Shown piece after piece: positions 24,644 through 33,248 of a DNA stretch of 34,915 nucleotides (position 1 is the stretch's first letter; every line of letters begins with the position of its first letter). Source of the stretch: Alphaproteobacteria bacterium. Its GTDB lineage: Bacteria > Pseudomonadota > Alphaproteobacteria > Micropepsales > Micropepsaceae. The position numbers and the translations under genes are program-made. The notes below the pieces were generated by a model that searched no databases, was not told the origin of the DNA, and saw only the letters and a program-made list of their open reading frames with translations. The DNA lies in contig PKWC01000072.1 in assembly GCA_003131925.1 (NCBI GenBank), positions 36,938-71,852 of the forward strand, given 5' to 3'.

Positions 24644-24773
24644 GGACAGTTTAGGGAGCGATGGGCGACGAGAACGCGAAGCTGAAAAGGCTTCTCGCCG
24701 AGACCGTGCAAGGCAATGCGACGCCGACGGATCGAGCGCGAAAAATGCTAGCGCCCGCTCTCTCGCGGGGTGA

Positions 24774-25178
24774 TCAGCGGCGCAGGAAGTCGCGCAACGC
24801 GCCGCGCAATTTCGGACTGAAGCCGAGGGCGAATCCGGCGAACAGGGCCGCAGCAATCGAGCGCGTGGGATAGCGGTCCGCCAGATCCAGGATATCGGTC
24901 CCGAAGGTCTCGCCGAGGGTCTGCCCAATACGGAAGAACAGCGTCTTTCGTGCCTTGGCCCGCATTCGGGCGAGCGCGAATTGGCCGAAGAAAACGGCAA
25001 GGGCGCAGAATAGCAGAGCGGTTCCCGCCGCGGCCAGGGCCGCCAGAGGCGGCGAGAGAAACATCGCGAAAGCGAAATAATCCGCAGCGACACAGAGCGC
25101 GAAGGCCGCCGTCAACCCTATGGCGCAAGCCAGGATGACAGCGACGATGATGATTGCGCGGAACAGAAGGCCGCTCAT
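24774..25178 (-). CDS. Small multi-span membrane protein, unknown function
   Basis: A 134-residue protein with two long hydrophobic stretches (about residues 6-32 and 36-66) and a third weak segment near 108-120 (SIAAALFAGFALGFS). It ends in a basic tail (LRGALRDFLRR). Charged residues sit between segments 2 and 3. No family is recognised; the size and context recall membrane proteins paired with DUF883/YqjD-type genes. It starts 20 bp after the stop of the DUF883 gene and is probably co-translated with it. Confidence 0.65.
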   Translation of the reverse strand: MSGLLFRAIIIVAVILACAIGLTAAFALCVAADYFAFAMFLSPPLAALAAAGTALLFCALAVFFGQFALARMRAKARKTLFFRIGQTLGETFGTDILDLADRYPTRSIAAALFAGFALGFSPKLRGALRDFLRR

Positions 25179-25198
25179 CGGACCGGCCGCGGGATCGG

Positions 25199-25477
25199 TT
25201 AGCGGCGGGCGCCGAACAGAATGCCCAACACCACTCCGATGCCAAAGGCGGTCGCTGCCGAGGTCACCGGGCGGGCTTCGATCCGTTGGGTCAGGTCATC
25301 CGCGCTCTTCTTGACTTCGCTCCATGCGCGCTCGCCGGTCGCGCGTGCCGCCTGCGCGGCTTCGCTGCCTGCGTTACGGGCGGCGGATTCCAGAAGCTGG
25401 CCCAGTTTCGTGAATTCGGCGCGCAGCTGCTTCAGTTCGTCGGAAAGAGCCTGAACATCCGATTCGGTCGCAGACAT
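25199..25477 (-). CDS. DUF883 (YqjD/ElaB-like) C-tail-anchored protein
   Basis: A 92-residue protein: a long amphipathic helix rich in Ala, Glu and Lys (LSDELKQLRAEFTKLGQLLE...), then RIEARPVTSAATAFGIGVVLGILFGARR, the standard C-terminal glycine-rich membrane helix of the family. ElaB and YqjD in E. coli are stationary-phase inner-membrane proteins that bind ribosomes or answer stress. ATG 25477 follows GAGGAG with a 7-base spacer. It leads a two-gene unit with the membrane protein at 24774. Confidence 0.88.
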   Translation of the reverse strand: MSATESDVQALSDELKQLRAEFTKLGQLLESAARNAGSEAAQAARATGERAWSEVKKSADDLTQRIEARPVTSAATAFGIGVVLGILFGARR

Positions 25478-25693
25478 GATTTATCTCCTCTGGCGAGCGG
25501 CTGTATATCACGGGAAAATACGCGGGCTCCACCCGGCTTTTCGCGCGGAACCCGGGAATGAATCTAATCCCGTTTCGTTTCCCAAGGGTTGCGACGACGG
25601 GTTCGCCCCCCGCTGGTAGCATTGTCCCTCGGGCAACGCTAACCTCGCCCGATCTGCCGGACCTCCCTTTCGTCGAGTTTTCTGGAACTGCGC

Positions 25694-25834
25694 ATGGCGT
25701 CTCAGAGTCCCCAGGCTTCGTTGGCAGAACCCGCAAGGCGTCACTGGGCCATCCCTCATGTCGCGGCCGGCCGCGCGATGATCTGGCTCGGGCTGTGGGT
25801 CGAGCTGTGGTTCCGAAAGAGGAAAGCGACCTAG
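25694..25834 (+). CDS. Possible 46-residue small membrane-interacting protein
   Basis: This short ORF lies in the 489-bp gap between the DUF883 gene and mlaA. It encodes a polar N-terminus, then RAMIWLGLWVELWFRKRKAT, a short Trp-rich hydrophobic helix followed by a basic tail, which looks like a membrane-associated peptide. Only a weak GGAA precedes ATG 25694. I see no other gene in 25478-25966, and the remaining bases show no clear structure. Confidence 0.3.
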   Translation: MASQSPQASLAEPARRHWAIPHVAAGRAMIWLGLWVELWFRKRKAT

Positions 25835-25966
25835 ATCCGGACCAATCAGCTTGCTCTGGGGCGCGAAGCCGTTGCATCTTGGCCCGAGCGTGCCCTCGCA
25901 CCATATGTTAACCCGGTACGGATTTTCGCCCAGATCGTTATGAGATGGGATCAGAGAGGGATTTGC

Positions 25967-26695
25967 ATGGCTCCGCTCCTTCGGAACCTCGCCGCCGCGC
26001 TTTTGGCTCTCACCGCGGCGGGATGCGCGACCGCGCCCAACGGCCCCGGCGTAGATCAGAACGATCCTTATGAAGTGCAGAACCGCAAGATTTTCGAGCT
26101 CAACCAGTCGCTCGACAGGAATTTCATGCTTCCGGTGGCCAAAGGCTATGTCGCGGTGGTTCCGGAACCAGCCCGTGATGGCATTCATAATTTTCTGGCC
26201 AATCTCCATGTGCCGGTGATTTTCGCGAACGATGTGCTGCAGGGTGAAGTCAACCGGGCGGGCGACACGTTCGGTCGCTTTGCCGTCAATTCGACCGTGG
26301 GCGTCGGCGGACTGATCGATGTCGCGGCAAAGATCGGGATTCCGGAACATCACTCGGATTTTGGCGAAACACTAGCCGTGTACGGCGTCGATGAGGGACC
26401 GTACCTTGTCTTGCCGCTGATCGGTCCCAGCAACCCGCGCGACGCCGCCGGATACGTCGTAGACGCAGCGCTCGATCCATCGACCTGGATCAGCTGGCGC
26501 AGCAGCACGTTTTTCAAGCTCGGCCGCGGCGCGCTTGACATCGTCGATGAACGCTCCCGCAACATCGAGACGCTGGACGAACTCGAACGCACCTCAGTCG
26601 ATCTCTATGCCACGCTGCGCAGCCTCTATCGGCAGCACCGGGAGGCCGAGATCAATCACGGCAAGGCGAATATCGAAAACTTGCCGAATTTCTAG
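25967..26695 (+). CDS. mlaA: MlaA (VacJ) family outer-membrane lipoprotein
   Basis: A 242-residue lipoprotein; the lipobox LTAAGC places the acylated Cys at residue 20. MlaA signatures are present: DPYEVQNRKIFELNQSLDR, PVIFANDVLQGE, GRFAVNSTVGVGGLIDVA, DFGETLAVYGVDEGPYLVLPLIGPSNPRD. In the Mla pathway it sits in the outer membrane with a porin and removes mislocalised phospholipid from the outer leaflet. ATG 25967 is preceded by AGAGAGGG. It is followed after 40 bp by hpnN and faces hpnM, an MlaC relative, so these genes probably share a lipid-transport task. Confidence 0.93.
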   Translation: MAPLLRNLAAALLALTAAGCATAPNGPGVDQNDPYEVQNRKIFELNQSLDRNFMLPVAKGYVAVVPEPARDGIHNFLANLHVPVIFANDVLQGEVNRAGDTFGRFAVNSTVGVGGLIDVAAKIGIPEHHSDFGETLAVYGVDEGPYLVLPLIGPSNPRDAAGYVVDAALDPSTWISWRSSTFFKLGRGALDIVDERSRNIETLDELERTSVDLYATLRSLYRQHREAEINHGKANIENLPNF

Positions 26696-26735
26696 TCGCC
26701 GGCTTGCTCCACCGGAGCCGCAGAGGGGCGGTCGC

Positions 26736-29342
26736 ATGCCAGCACCGATCGTAGAGCGGATCGTCGGGTTCTGCGCCAAGCATGCGGGCCTGCTCGTCAT
26801 TGCTGCGCTTGTCGGGTCCATTCTTGCCTGCTTCTACAGCGCCACGCATTTCGCCATGAACACCGACGCGGAGTCGCTGATCTCGCCCCAGACGACGTGG
26901 CGCAAGCGTGTCGCCGCGTTCGATTCCGAATTCCCCCAGCTGGGCAACAGTATCGCGATCGTCGTAGACGGCGCCACGCCGGAGCTGGCGGAACGGGGCG
27001 CGGCGGAACTCTCCGCTGCGCTCGAAGGTCGCCGTGACCTTTTTCACGATGTGCGCCGGCCCGATGGCGGCCCGTTCTTCGCCCATGAAGGATTGCTTTT
27101 CTTCCCGCTCGCGCAGGTGAGATCCACCACGCAACAACTGATTGCCGCCCAGCCTTTTCTGGGAGCGCTGGCCGTCGATCCGAGCTTGCGCGGCATCATG
27201 GACAGCCTGTCGACTGCTCTTCAGGGCGTGCAGCGCGGCCAGGCGTCGCTTGACTCGCTGGCCCGCCCGATCGGCGCTTTCTCGTCCACCCTCGATGCGG
27301 TGGCCGCGCGCAAACCCGCATTCCTCGCCTGGGGGTCGCTGATCACAGGTGCGCCGCCAAATTCACTCGAGATGCGCCGGTTCGTCCAAGTGCAGCCGAA
27401 GCTCGATTATCGCGCGCTCATGCCGGGCAAGCGCGCGACCACTTCGATCCGCACCGTCGCGCGCAGGCTGAACCTCACGCCCGATGCGGGCATACGCGTC
27501 CGGCTCACCGGACCGGTACCGATGGCCGACGAGGAATTCAGCACCATCAAGGACCGTGCGCGACTGATGGTCGCGCTGATGACGTCGGGCGTTCTCGTCA
27601 TGCTCTGGCTGGCCGTGCGCTCCGTTCGGATCATCCTCGCCATCCTGCTCACCATCCTTGTGGGTCTCGCCGCAACCACGGCCATCGGACTTCTGGTCGT
27701 CGGCTCCTTCAACATCATCTCGGTCGCGTTCATTGCTCTCTTTGTCGGCCTGGGAGTCGATTTCGGCATCCAGTTTTGCGTCCGCTATCGCGCGGAACGG
27801 CATAAGGAAGACGATCTCGACCTGGCATTGCGCAATGCGGGCAGCGGCGTGGGCAATGCACTGACCCTTGCCGCCGGCGCCACCGCGGCCGGATTCTATT
27901 CGTTTCTGCCGACAAGCTATTCCGGCGTCGCGGAGCTTGGACTGATTGCGGGCACTGGCATGCTCGTGACCTTCGGCCTCAGCATCACGCTCCTGCCGGC
28001 GTTGTTGAAGCTGATGCGTCCCGGCGGCGAGCCGGATACGATCGGCTATCGTGTATTGGCGCCGCTTGATCGCATGCTCGGCGAGGGCAGGGTGATCGTG
28101 CTGGCGGTCGCTGTCCTGCTCGGCATTGTGTGCATTGCTGCGCTGCCGAGATTGACCTTCGACTTCAATCCTCTCGATCTGCGCAGCCCCAAGGGCGAAG
28201 CCGTCGGCACGGCGCTCGATCTGATGCGAGATCCCGCAACGTCTCCCAACACGATCGATGTCGTCGTTCCGTCGAACCAAGCAGCTCAGCACGTGTCCGC
28301 GGCCCTTTCCGCGCTGCCGGCCGTATCCAACGTGGTGAGCATCGACAGCTTTATTCCCGACGATCAGAAGCCGAAGCTCGTTCTTATCCGCGACGCCGAC
28401 AGTCTGTTGGACACCACGCTCAACCCCTTCCTGACAAAACCGCCGCCATCCGATCGGGATGTTGTCGCGAGTTTGCGCACTGCTGCACAGGCGCTCGAGT
28501 CCGCCGCGACGGGTGCGGACGGGCAGGCAGCGCAGCGCGCCAAGCATCTCGCGGGTGTGATCGACACGATCGCTCGCGGTGCACCGGATCTGCGCCGCCG
28601 CGCGCAGGTCGCTCTTGTTCCCGGTCTCCAGACGATGCTCGACCAGGTCCGCGCCGCGCTCACTGCCACGCCGGTCTCGCGCGCGTCATTGACGAAGTCC
28701 TTCGCGCGGGACTGGGTCACCGCCGACGGGAAATATCGCCTCCAGGTTTTCCCCCGGGGCAATGCCAACAACAATGCCGTGCTGACCGAGTTCACCCGCG
28801 AGGTTCGCATCCTCGCGCCCGAATCGGTCGGCACGCCGATTTCGATTCAGGAATCGGGGCGCACGATCGTGCGCGCGTTCATCCAGGCGGGCGTTTTGTC
28901 TTTCCTGTCGATCACGATTCTGCTGCTGTTTGCGCTCAGGAGCATTGCCGACGTGGCGATCGCGCTCGGACCGCTCGTACTGGCCGGCGTTCTCACGCTT
29001 GGCACCTGCGTCATCATCGGTCTGCCGCTGAACTTCGCGAACATCATCGCGCTGCCGCTTCTGTTCGGCATCGGCGTCGCCTTCGACATCTATTTCGTGA
29101 TGGCCTGGCGCTCGGGGATGCGCCGGCTTCTGAGATCGCCGTTGACGCGTGCGGTGATCCTGAGCGCAGGCACGACGGCCTCGGCGTTCGGCACGCTCTG
29201 GCTCTCAAGCCACCCGGGACTCGCGAGCATGGGCGAGCTCCTGGCGATTTCGCTCATCTGGATTCTCGCGAGCGTGCTCTTTCTGCTGCCCGCGCTGCTC
29301 GCGCAGGCGACATTCCGCGGCGGCATGCCCGAATGGGTATAG
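26736..29342 (+). CDS. hpnN: HpnN-type hopanoid transporter (RND/MMPL family)
   Basis: An 868-residue inner-membrane RND-superfamily protein. One N-terminal helix (residues about 15-35) is followed by a large periplasmic loop. Five or six helices (about 275-440) contain LFVGLGVDFGIQFCVRYR, and a second helix-loop-helices half contains LFGIGVAFDIYFVMAWR. HpnN moves hopanoids to the outer membrane in alphaproteobacteria. ATG 26736 follows AGAGGGG; in-frame codons upstream overlap mlaA out of frame and are not used. It converges with hpnM, 16 bp between stops. Transport of other lipids cannot be excluded. Confidence 0.9.
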   Translation: MPAPIVERIVGFCAKHAGLLVIAALVGSILACFYSATHFAMNTDAESLISPQTTWRKRVAAFDSEFPQLGNSIAIVVDGATPELAERGAAELSAALEGRRDLFHDVRRPDGGPFFAHEGLLFFPLAQVRSTTQQLIAAQPFLGALAVDPSLRGIMDSLSTALQGVQRGQASLDSLARPIGAFSSTLDAVAARKPAFLAWGSLITGAPPNSLEMRRFVQVQPKLDYRALMPGKRATTSIRTVARRLNLTPDAGIRVRLTGPVPMADEEFSTIKDRARLMVALMTSGVLVMLWLAVRSVRIILAILLTILVGLAATTAIGLLVVGSFNIISVAFIALFVGLGVDFGIQFCVRYRAERHKEDDLDLALRNAGSGVGNALTLAAGATAAGFYSFLPTSYSGVAELGLIAGTGMLVTFGLSITLLPALLKLMRPGGEPDTIGYRVLAPLDRMLGEGRVIVLAVAVLLGIVCIAALPRLTFDFNPLDLRSPKGEAVGTALDLMRDPATSPNTIDVVVPSNQAAQHVSAALSALPAVSNVVSIDSFIPDDQKPKLVLIRDADSLLDTTLNPFLTKPPPSDRDVVASLRTAAQALESAATGADGQAAQRAKHLAGVIDTIARGAPDLRRRAQVALVPGLQTMLDQVRAALTATPVSRASLTKSFARDWVTADGKYRLQVFPRGNANNNAVLTEFTREVRILAPESVGTPISIQESGRTIVRAFIQAGVLSFLSITILLLFALRSIADVAIALGPLVLAGVLTLGTCVIIGLPLNFANIIALPLLFGIGVAFDIYFVMAWRSGMRRLLRSPLTRAVILSAGTTASAFGTLWLSSHPGLASMGELLAISLIWILASVLFLLPALLAQATFRGGMPEWV

Positions 29343-29358
29343 AGGCGACGGACCGCTC

Positions 29359-29973
29359 TTACTTCGCGCCGCCGTTCAGGAGATTGTTCGAGAGCTGATC
29401 CATCCGCGCGACCAGCGCCGGCGCGCCGCCACTTGCAAGCGTCGCAGCAAAATCGGAGCGGCGCATGGCCAACTCGCTGACATAGCCTTCGAGGAAAACG
29501 TCGATCACCTTCCAGCTTCCGCCGGATTCGCGCATGCGATAGGTGAGCGGCACCGGCTTGTCGCCGACAGGTACCAGAGTCGTCAGCACGACTTTGTCGG
29601 GTCCTCTCTGCTGCACTGTGGGATTGACGGTGAACTGTTCGCCGCCAAACTTCTGGAAATTGGCCGCGTAGTTGGCGACCGTCATGCGCCGGAACGCAGC
29701 AACGAGGTTCGTCCTGTCGCGCTCGGCGAGTGAGGACCAGCTCGGACCGACGATGAATTGTATCATCGCGGGCAGGTCGTAGGCCGCGTCCACCGCCGGC
29801 TCCATCGCACGGAAGCGGCCCTGCATGCCGAGTTGCGGCCCCTTTTTCATCGTGTCGAGGAGTGCGTTGTAGAAGGTTTGGATCCGGTCCGCCGCCGGGT
29901 CTGCCGCACTGGCCGGAGCGGAAAGCCCCAGCGCGAGGGCAACGGCAACAACGCAGGCCTTCCAGACATGCAT
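29359..29973 (-). CDS. hpnM: HpnM-type MlaC/Ttg2D-family periplasmic lipid-binding protein
   Basis: A 204-residue exported protein of the MlaC/toluene-tolerance family. The signal peptide is ACVVAVALALGLSAPASA. The mature protein shows DRIQTFYNALLDTMKKG, DLPAMIQFIVGPSWSSL, LVAAFRRMTVANYAANF and GSWKVIDVFLEGYVSELAMRRSDF, the last two being family hallmarks. In hopanoid clusters HpnM lies beside HpnN. Here it is next to hpnN but convergent. ATG 29973 is used; AGGAG lies 10 bases upstream. Confidence 0.9.
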   Translation of the reverse strand: MHVWKACVVAVALALGLSAPASAADPAADRIQTFYNALLDTMKKGPQLGMQGRFRAMEPAVDAAYDLPAMIQFIVGPSWSSLAERDRTNLVAAFRRMTVANYAANFQKFGGEQFTVNPTVQQRGPDKVVLTTLVPVGDKPVPLTYRMRESGGSWKVIDVFLEGYVSELAMRRSDFAATLASGGAPALVARMDQLSNNLLNGGAK

Positions 29974-30049
29974 GGTGGGGCGTCTCCTCGAATCTCCAGC
30001 CGGGCATGCCGGCTGACCACCTTGAAAACGCATGGGCCGCGTTTCGGGC

Positions 30050-30409
30050 CTAATTGAGGCGAGTCAGGAGGAGATGTTCCTCGCAGCGCCAATCGGTCGA
30101 GTCACCTACGGAACTGCACCAGACCGGGCGGAGCTGAGGCCAGGTCGGAATATAGCGGAAGGAGAGCGACCCGTCGCCCGCGCGGTAATGAAGAGGCGGC
30201 GAGTCGGGCAGGCGCGGGATATAGGCGGGCACGAGTTCGGCGAGCGCTGGCGGAAACCGTCCCTTGTCCCGATGATAGGCCTGCAACGCCATCAGTACCT
30301 CGTTGGCGTTGCGCCGCAGCGCCAAACCGTCCGGATCCTGCGCCACGGGATAGACCGAACATGACGCGGTGAATGCAGCCGCGAAAAAGACGGCGATGAT
30401 CGCGCGCAT
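30050..30409 (-). CDS. Small predicted lipoprotein
   Basis: A 119-residue protein with a lipoprotein signal: MRAIIAVFFAAAFTASC places the lipobox Cys at residue 17. The mature part (EVLMALQAYHRDKGRFPPAL, LVPAYIPRLP, FRYIP) resembles the non-helical part of type II secretion pseudopilins, but the N-terminal pilin helix is missing. Two Cys near the end (VWCSS and WRCEE) may pair. ATG 30409 overlaps the esterase stop by one base (TGATG), so translation is coupled. Function unknown. Confidence 0.75.
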   Translation of the reverse strand: MRAIIAVFFAAAFTASCSVYPVAQDPDGLALRRNANEVLMALQAYHRDKGRFPPALAELVPAYIPRLPDSPPLHYRAGDGSLSFRYIPTWPQLRPVWCSSVGDSTDWRCEEHLLLTRLN

Positions 30410-31416
30410 CAGCTCAGCGCCTTTGCAAGGATCGGCAGGCTCTTGTCCATCCGGTAGTCGACGGCGGTGTGGTCGTCGGGAAATTCCTCGTAGACATGTG
30501 CGACGCCAAGCCGCTCGAGCACGCGGTGCAGGCGCCGCGCGCCGTAGACGAGATCGTACTGGTCGACATGGCCGCAATCGATGTACAGCGCCTTCAGTTT
30601 CGCGAGGCCGCGCCCGCGCGATTCCGCGAGTAGCACGGGATCCCATGCTGTCCAGTTTTTCCACCGCTCGGCAATGAGCTCGCAGGTCTGCATGTCAACC
30701 GGCAGGCGGATGCCGAAGGGTGCCTCGGGGTCGGGATCGTAGGTCGCGCACATGGCGAGCGTCATCAGGTCGTGAAGATCGCCGTCTTTCATCTTGGGCG
30801 CTGCCACGACATCGCTCACCCATTTCTCGATCGAGCCGCCGGCCTTGGCAATCGCGCGCAGCAGGCGCGGAAATTCCGGCAGGTAACAAAGCTCGAACGC
30901 CATGTCGCCGGAATGACACGCGACCGCGCTCCAGAAATCGGGATAGAGGAGGGCGTGCGTGATCGAACCATAGCCGCCCGAGCTTTTGCCGAAGACACCG
31001 CGCCGTCCTGCGCCGCCGCAGCGGAAGCGATCCTCGACGAAAGGCACTCCTTCCTCGAGCAGGAAATCCGCCCAGCGGCCCGTGCCCGCGCTGTTGATGT
31101 ACTGGTTGCCGCCGAGCTTGGTGAAACAGTCCGGAAAAGCCACAACAACCGGCCGCATGGCGCCCGAGCCGATCAGCCGGTCGAGCCGCTCGGGGACATT
31201 CTCGGCGAAGTTCTTCCAGTTCGTATGCGCGGGTCCTCCGGCAGTGAAGCCCACGAGATCGACGAGCAACGGTAGCCCGTCGGGCTTTGTACCAGCGGGA
31301 ATGTAGACATCGATGATGCGCGTTGTGGGATCGCGCAGGAGATTGTCGCGCAGGACGCGGCTGTCGATCGTCAATCGATGGACCGTGCCCGCCGGGGTGG
31401 AAGCGTCGCGTCTCAT
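30409..31416 (-). CDS. Esterase D-like alpha/beta hydrolase
   Basis: A 335-residue protein of the putative-esterase (Fes/esterase D) group. The nucleophile elbow GKSSGG has Ser145 as the nucleophile, DVYIPAGTKPDGLPLLVDLVG is the first core strand region, and the catalytic His is likely in FPDDHTAVDYRM near the C-terminus. There is no signal peptide. ATG 31416 overlaps the aminopeptidase P stop by four bases (ATGA), and its own stop overlaps the lipoprotein start. Such an operon suggests co-regulation; the substrate is not evident. Confidence 0.85.
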   Translation of the reverse strand: MRRDASTPAGTVHRLTIDSRVLRDNLLRDPTTRIIDVYIPAGTKPDGLPLLVDLVGFTAGGPAHTNWKNFAENVPERLDRLIGSGAMRPVVVAFPDCFTKLGGNQYINSAGTGRWADFLLEEGVPFVEDRFRCGGAGRRGVFGKSSGGYGSITHALLYPDFWSAVACHSGDMAFELCYLPEFPRLLRAIAKAGGSIEKWVSDVVAAPKMKDGDLHDLMTLAMCATYDPDPEAPFGIRLPVDMQTCELIAERWKNWTAWDPVLLAESRGRGLAKLKALYIDCGHVDQYDLVYGARRLHRVLERLGVAHVYEEFPDDHTAVDYRMDKSLPILAKALS

Positions 31417-33239
31417 ATCGCGCGGGTGGCGTTCACGAGCCACGCCCGCGTTTCGCTGTCGACGACGGGTGCGAGCGTTTCGCGCACGCGTGCATGATAG
31501 GCGTTGAGCCAATTGCGCTCGTCGCTCGTCAGCAGCAACGGTTCGACAAGTTCGAGATCGATCGGCGCCAGCGTGATCGTCTCGAAACGCATCATGCCGC
31601 GCTCGCCCCCATCGATCTTTTCCGGCTCGGTAACGACGATGAGATTCTCGATACGGATGCCGTATTCGCCGGCTTTGTAATAGCCGGGTTCGTTGGAGCA
31701 GATCATGCCGGGCTTCAGCACCTGTGTGATCGGCTTCTTGGAAATGTTCTGCGGCCCTTCATGGACGGAGAGATAGGAGCCGACGCCGTGCCCCGTTCCA
31801 TGGTCGTAGTCGAGCCCCGCGTCCCAGAGCGGCTTTCTCGCAAACGCATCGAGCGCGGCGCCGGTCGTGCCTTCAGGAAAGCGCACGGTTGCCAGCGCGA
31901 TATGGCCTTTCAGCACGCGGGTGAAGCGGTCGCGCATCTCCGTGCTGGGCCGGCCCACGATCATGGTTCGCGTCACGTCGGTGGTGCCGTCGGGATATTG
32001 GCCGCCCGAATCGATGAGGAATATTTCGTCGCGTTTGATCGTGCGATTGCTCGAGCGCGTGACGCGATAATGCGGAATGGCCGCGTGCGGCGCCGCGCCC
32101 GAGATCGAATCGAAGCTCAGATCGACGAGCTGGTCGGTGGCGCGGCGATAGCCTTCCAGCGCTTCCGCCGCTCCGATCTCGGTCAGATGTCCATTGGGCG
32201 CTTCCCGTGACACCCAGGCGAGGAAGCGCGTCAGCGCCGCGCCGTCGCGCACATGCGCCTTGCGCATGCCCTCGATCTCGACAGGGTTCTTGCACGCTTT
32301 CGGCAATTGGCACGGGTCGAGCCCGCGCTGGATTTGCGCGCCCGCTTTCCCGAGCCGGTCGAACACCGCCGCCGCGCAATTGTTCGGATCGGCGAGCACC
32401 ATCTTGCCCTTGAGCGAGTCCAGCGCGCGCGGAAATTCCTTCGGATCGTTAAGCCGCACCGCATTGCCGAAATGCTGGACCAGTTCCGGCGAGCTCTTGC
32501 GTTCATCCATGAACAGATCGGTCGAACCGTCGGCGTTGAGGATGGCAAAGGAGAGCACGAAAGGCGTGTGCGGGATGTCGCCGCCGCGCATGTTGAGCAG
32601 CCAGCAGATGGAATCGGGGAGCGTGATCACGCCCGCATCGGCGCCCTGTTTCTTCAGATCCTCGGCGATGCGCATGCGCTTGGCTTCGGCGGGTTCGCCC
32701 GCGCGTTCGAGCGCGTGCGGCACGGCCCTGACGAGCGGCGGATCGGGCTGATCGCTCCACACTGCATCGATTGGATTGGATTCGCAGGCGACAAGTTCGG
32801 CACCCGCATGCGCGGCCGCGACGCGCAGCCCTTCCACGCCGCTTGCCGTATGCAGCCACGGATCGTACCCGACGCGCGCGCCCTTGGGCGCATTCGAGCC
32901 GAGCCAGACGGCCGGCCCTTCGGCCATCAAATCGCGCGGTTCGAACAGTCGCGTATCGGTCTGCGCGCGGACCTGCAGCGTGTAGCGGCCGTCGACGAAG
33001 ATCGCGGCCCTGTCCTTCAGCACCACCGCCGCGCCGGCGGAGCCGGTGAAGGCCGTCAGCCAGGCGAGGCGCTCGGCGCGTTTGGACACGTACTCGCCCT
33101 GATGCTCGTCGGAGCGCGGCACGAGAAATCCGTCGAGGCCGCCTCTGGCGAGTTCTGCACGAAGGGCGGCCAGTCTCGGCGCGCAGGTTGCGGCGTCGGA
33201 CTGGTCATCGAAGCTTTGGAAGGGGGGGATCTTGTCCAT
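31413..33239 (-). CDS. pepP: Xaa-Pro aminopeptidase (M24B, aminopeptidase P family)
   Basis: A 608-residue cytoplasmic metallopeptidase, the long form also found in eukaryotic XPNPEP1-like enzymes, with two N-terminal creatinase-like domains and a C-terminal pita-bread domain. The dinuclear metal ligands are Asp410 and Asp421 (LIDSGGQYPDGTTDVTRT), His484 (GTGHGVGSYL), Glu517 (CSNEPGYY) and Glu531 (GIRIENL). It removes N-terminal residues preceding proline. ATG 33239 lies 9 bp after the prmA stop. The symbol is used loosely, since E. coli PepP is shorter. Confidence 0.93.
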   Translation of the reverse strand: MDKIPPFQSFDDQSDAATCAPRLAALRAELARGGLDGFLVPRSDEHQGEYVSKRAERLAWLTAFTGSAGAAVVLKDRAAIFVDGRYTLQVRAQTDTRLFEPRDLMAEGPAVWLGSNAPKGARVGYDPWLHTASGVEGLRVAAAHAGAELVACESNPIDAVWSDQPDPPLVRAVPHALERAGEPAEAKRMRIAEDLKKQGADAGVITLPDSICWLLNMRGGDIPHTPFVLSFAILNADGSTDLFMDERKSSPELVQHFGNAVRLNDPKEFPRALDSLKGKMVLADPNNCAAAVFDRLGKAGAQIQRGLDPCQLPKACKNPVEIEGMRKAHVRDGAALTRFLAWVSREAPNGHLTEIGAAEALEGYRRATDQLVDLSFDSISGAAPHAAIPHYRVTRSSNRTIKRDEIFLIDSGGQYPDGTTDVTRTMIVGRPSTEMRDRFTRVLKGHIALATVRFPEGTTGAALDAFARKPLWDAGLDYDHGTGHGVGSYLSVHEGPQNISKKPITQVLKPGMICSNEPGYYKAGEYGIRIENLIVVTEPEKIDGGERGMMRFETITLAPIDLELVEPLLLTSDERNWLNAYHARVRETLAPVVDSETRAWLVNATRAI

Positions 33240-33248
33240 GCCGCGACG

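Noticed and set aside
22958-25093. 711-codon minus-strand ORF
   Set aside because: It lies opposite the porin gene, whose signal peptide and beta-barrel patterns are clear. The antisense product shows only GC-driven composition.
25547-25574. EcfG-type promoter (GGAAC ... CGTT) ahead of the 46-residue ORF
   Set aside because: The spacer is 19 bases, longer than the usual 16-17.
25508-26353. 281-codon minus-strand ORF across the gap upstream of mlaA
   Set aside because: Half of it is antisense to mlaA, and the rest has no recognisable features or ribosome binding site.
27363-28547. 394-codon minus-strand ORF inside hpnN
   Set aside because: It is antisense to the transmembrane part of hpnN, is very rich in charged residues, and shows no family features.
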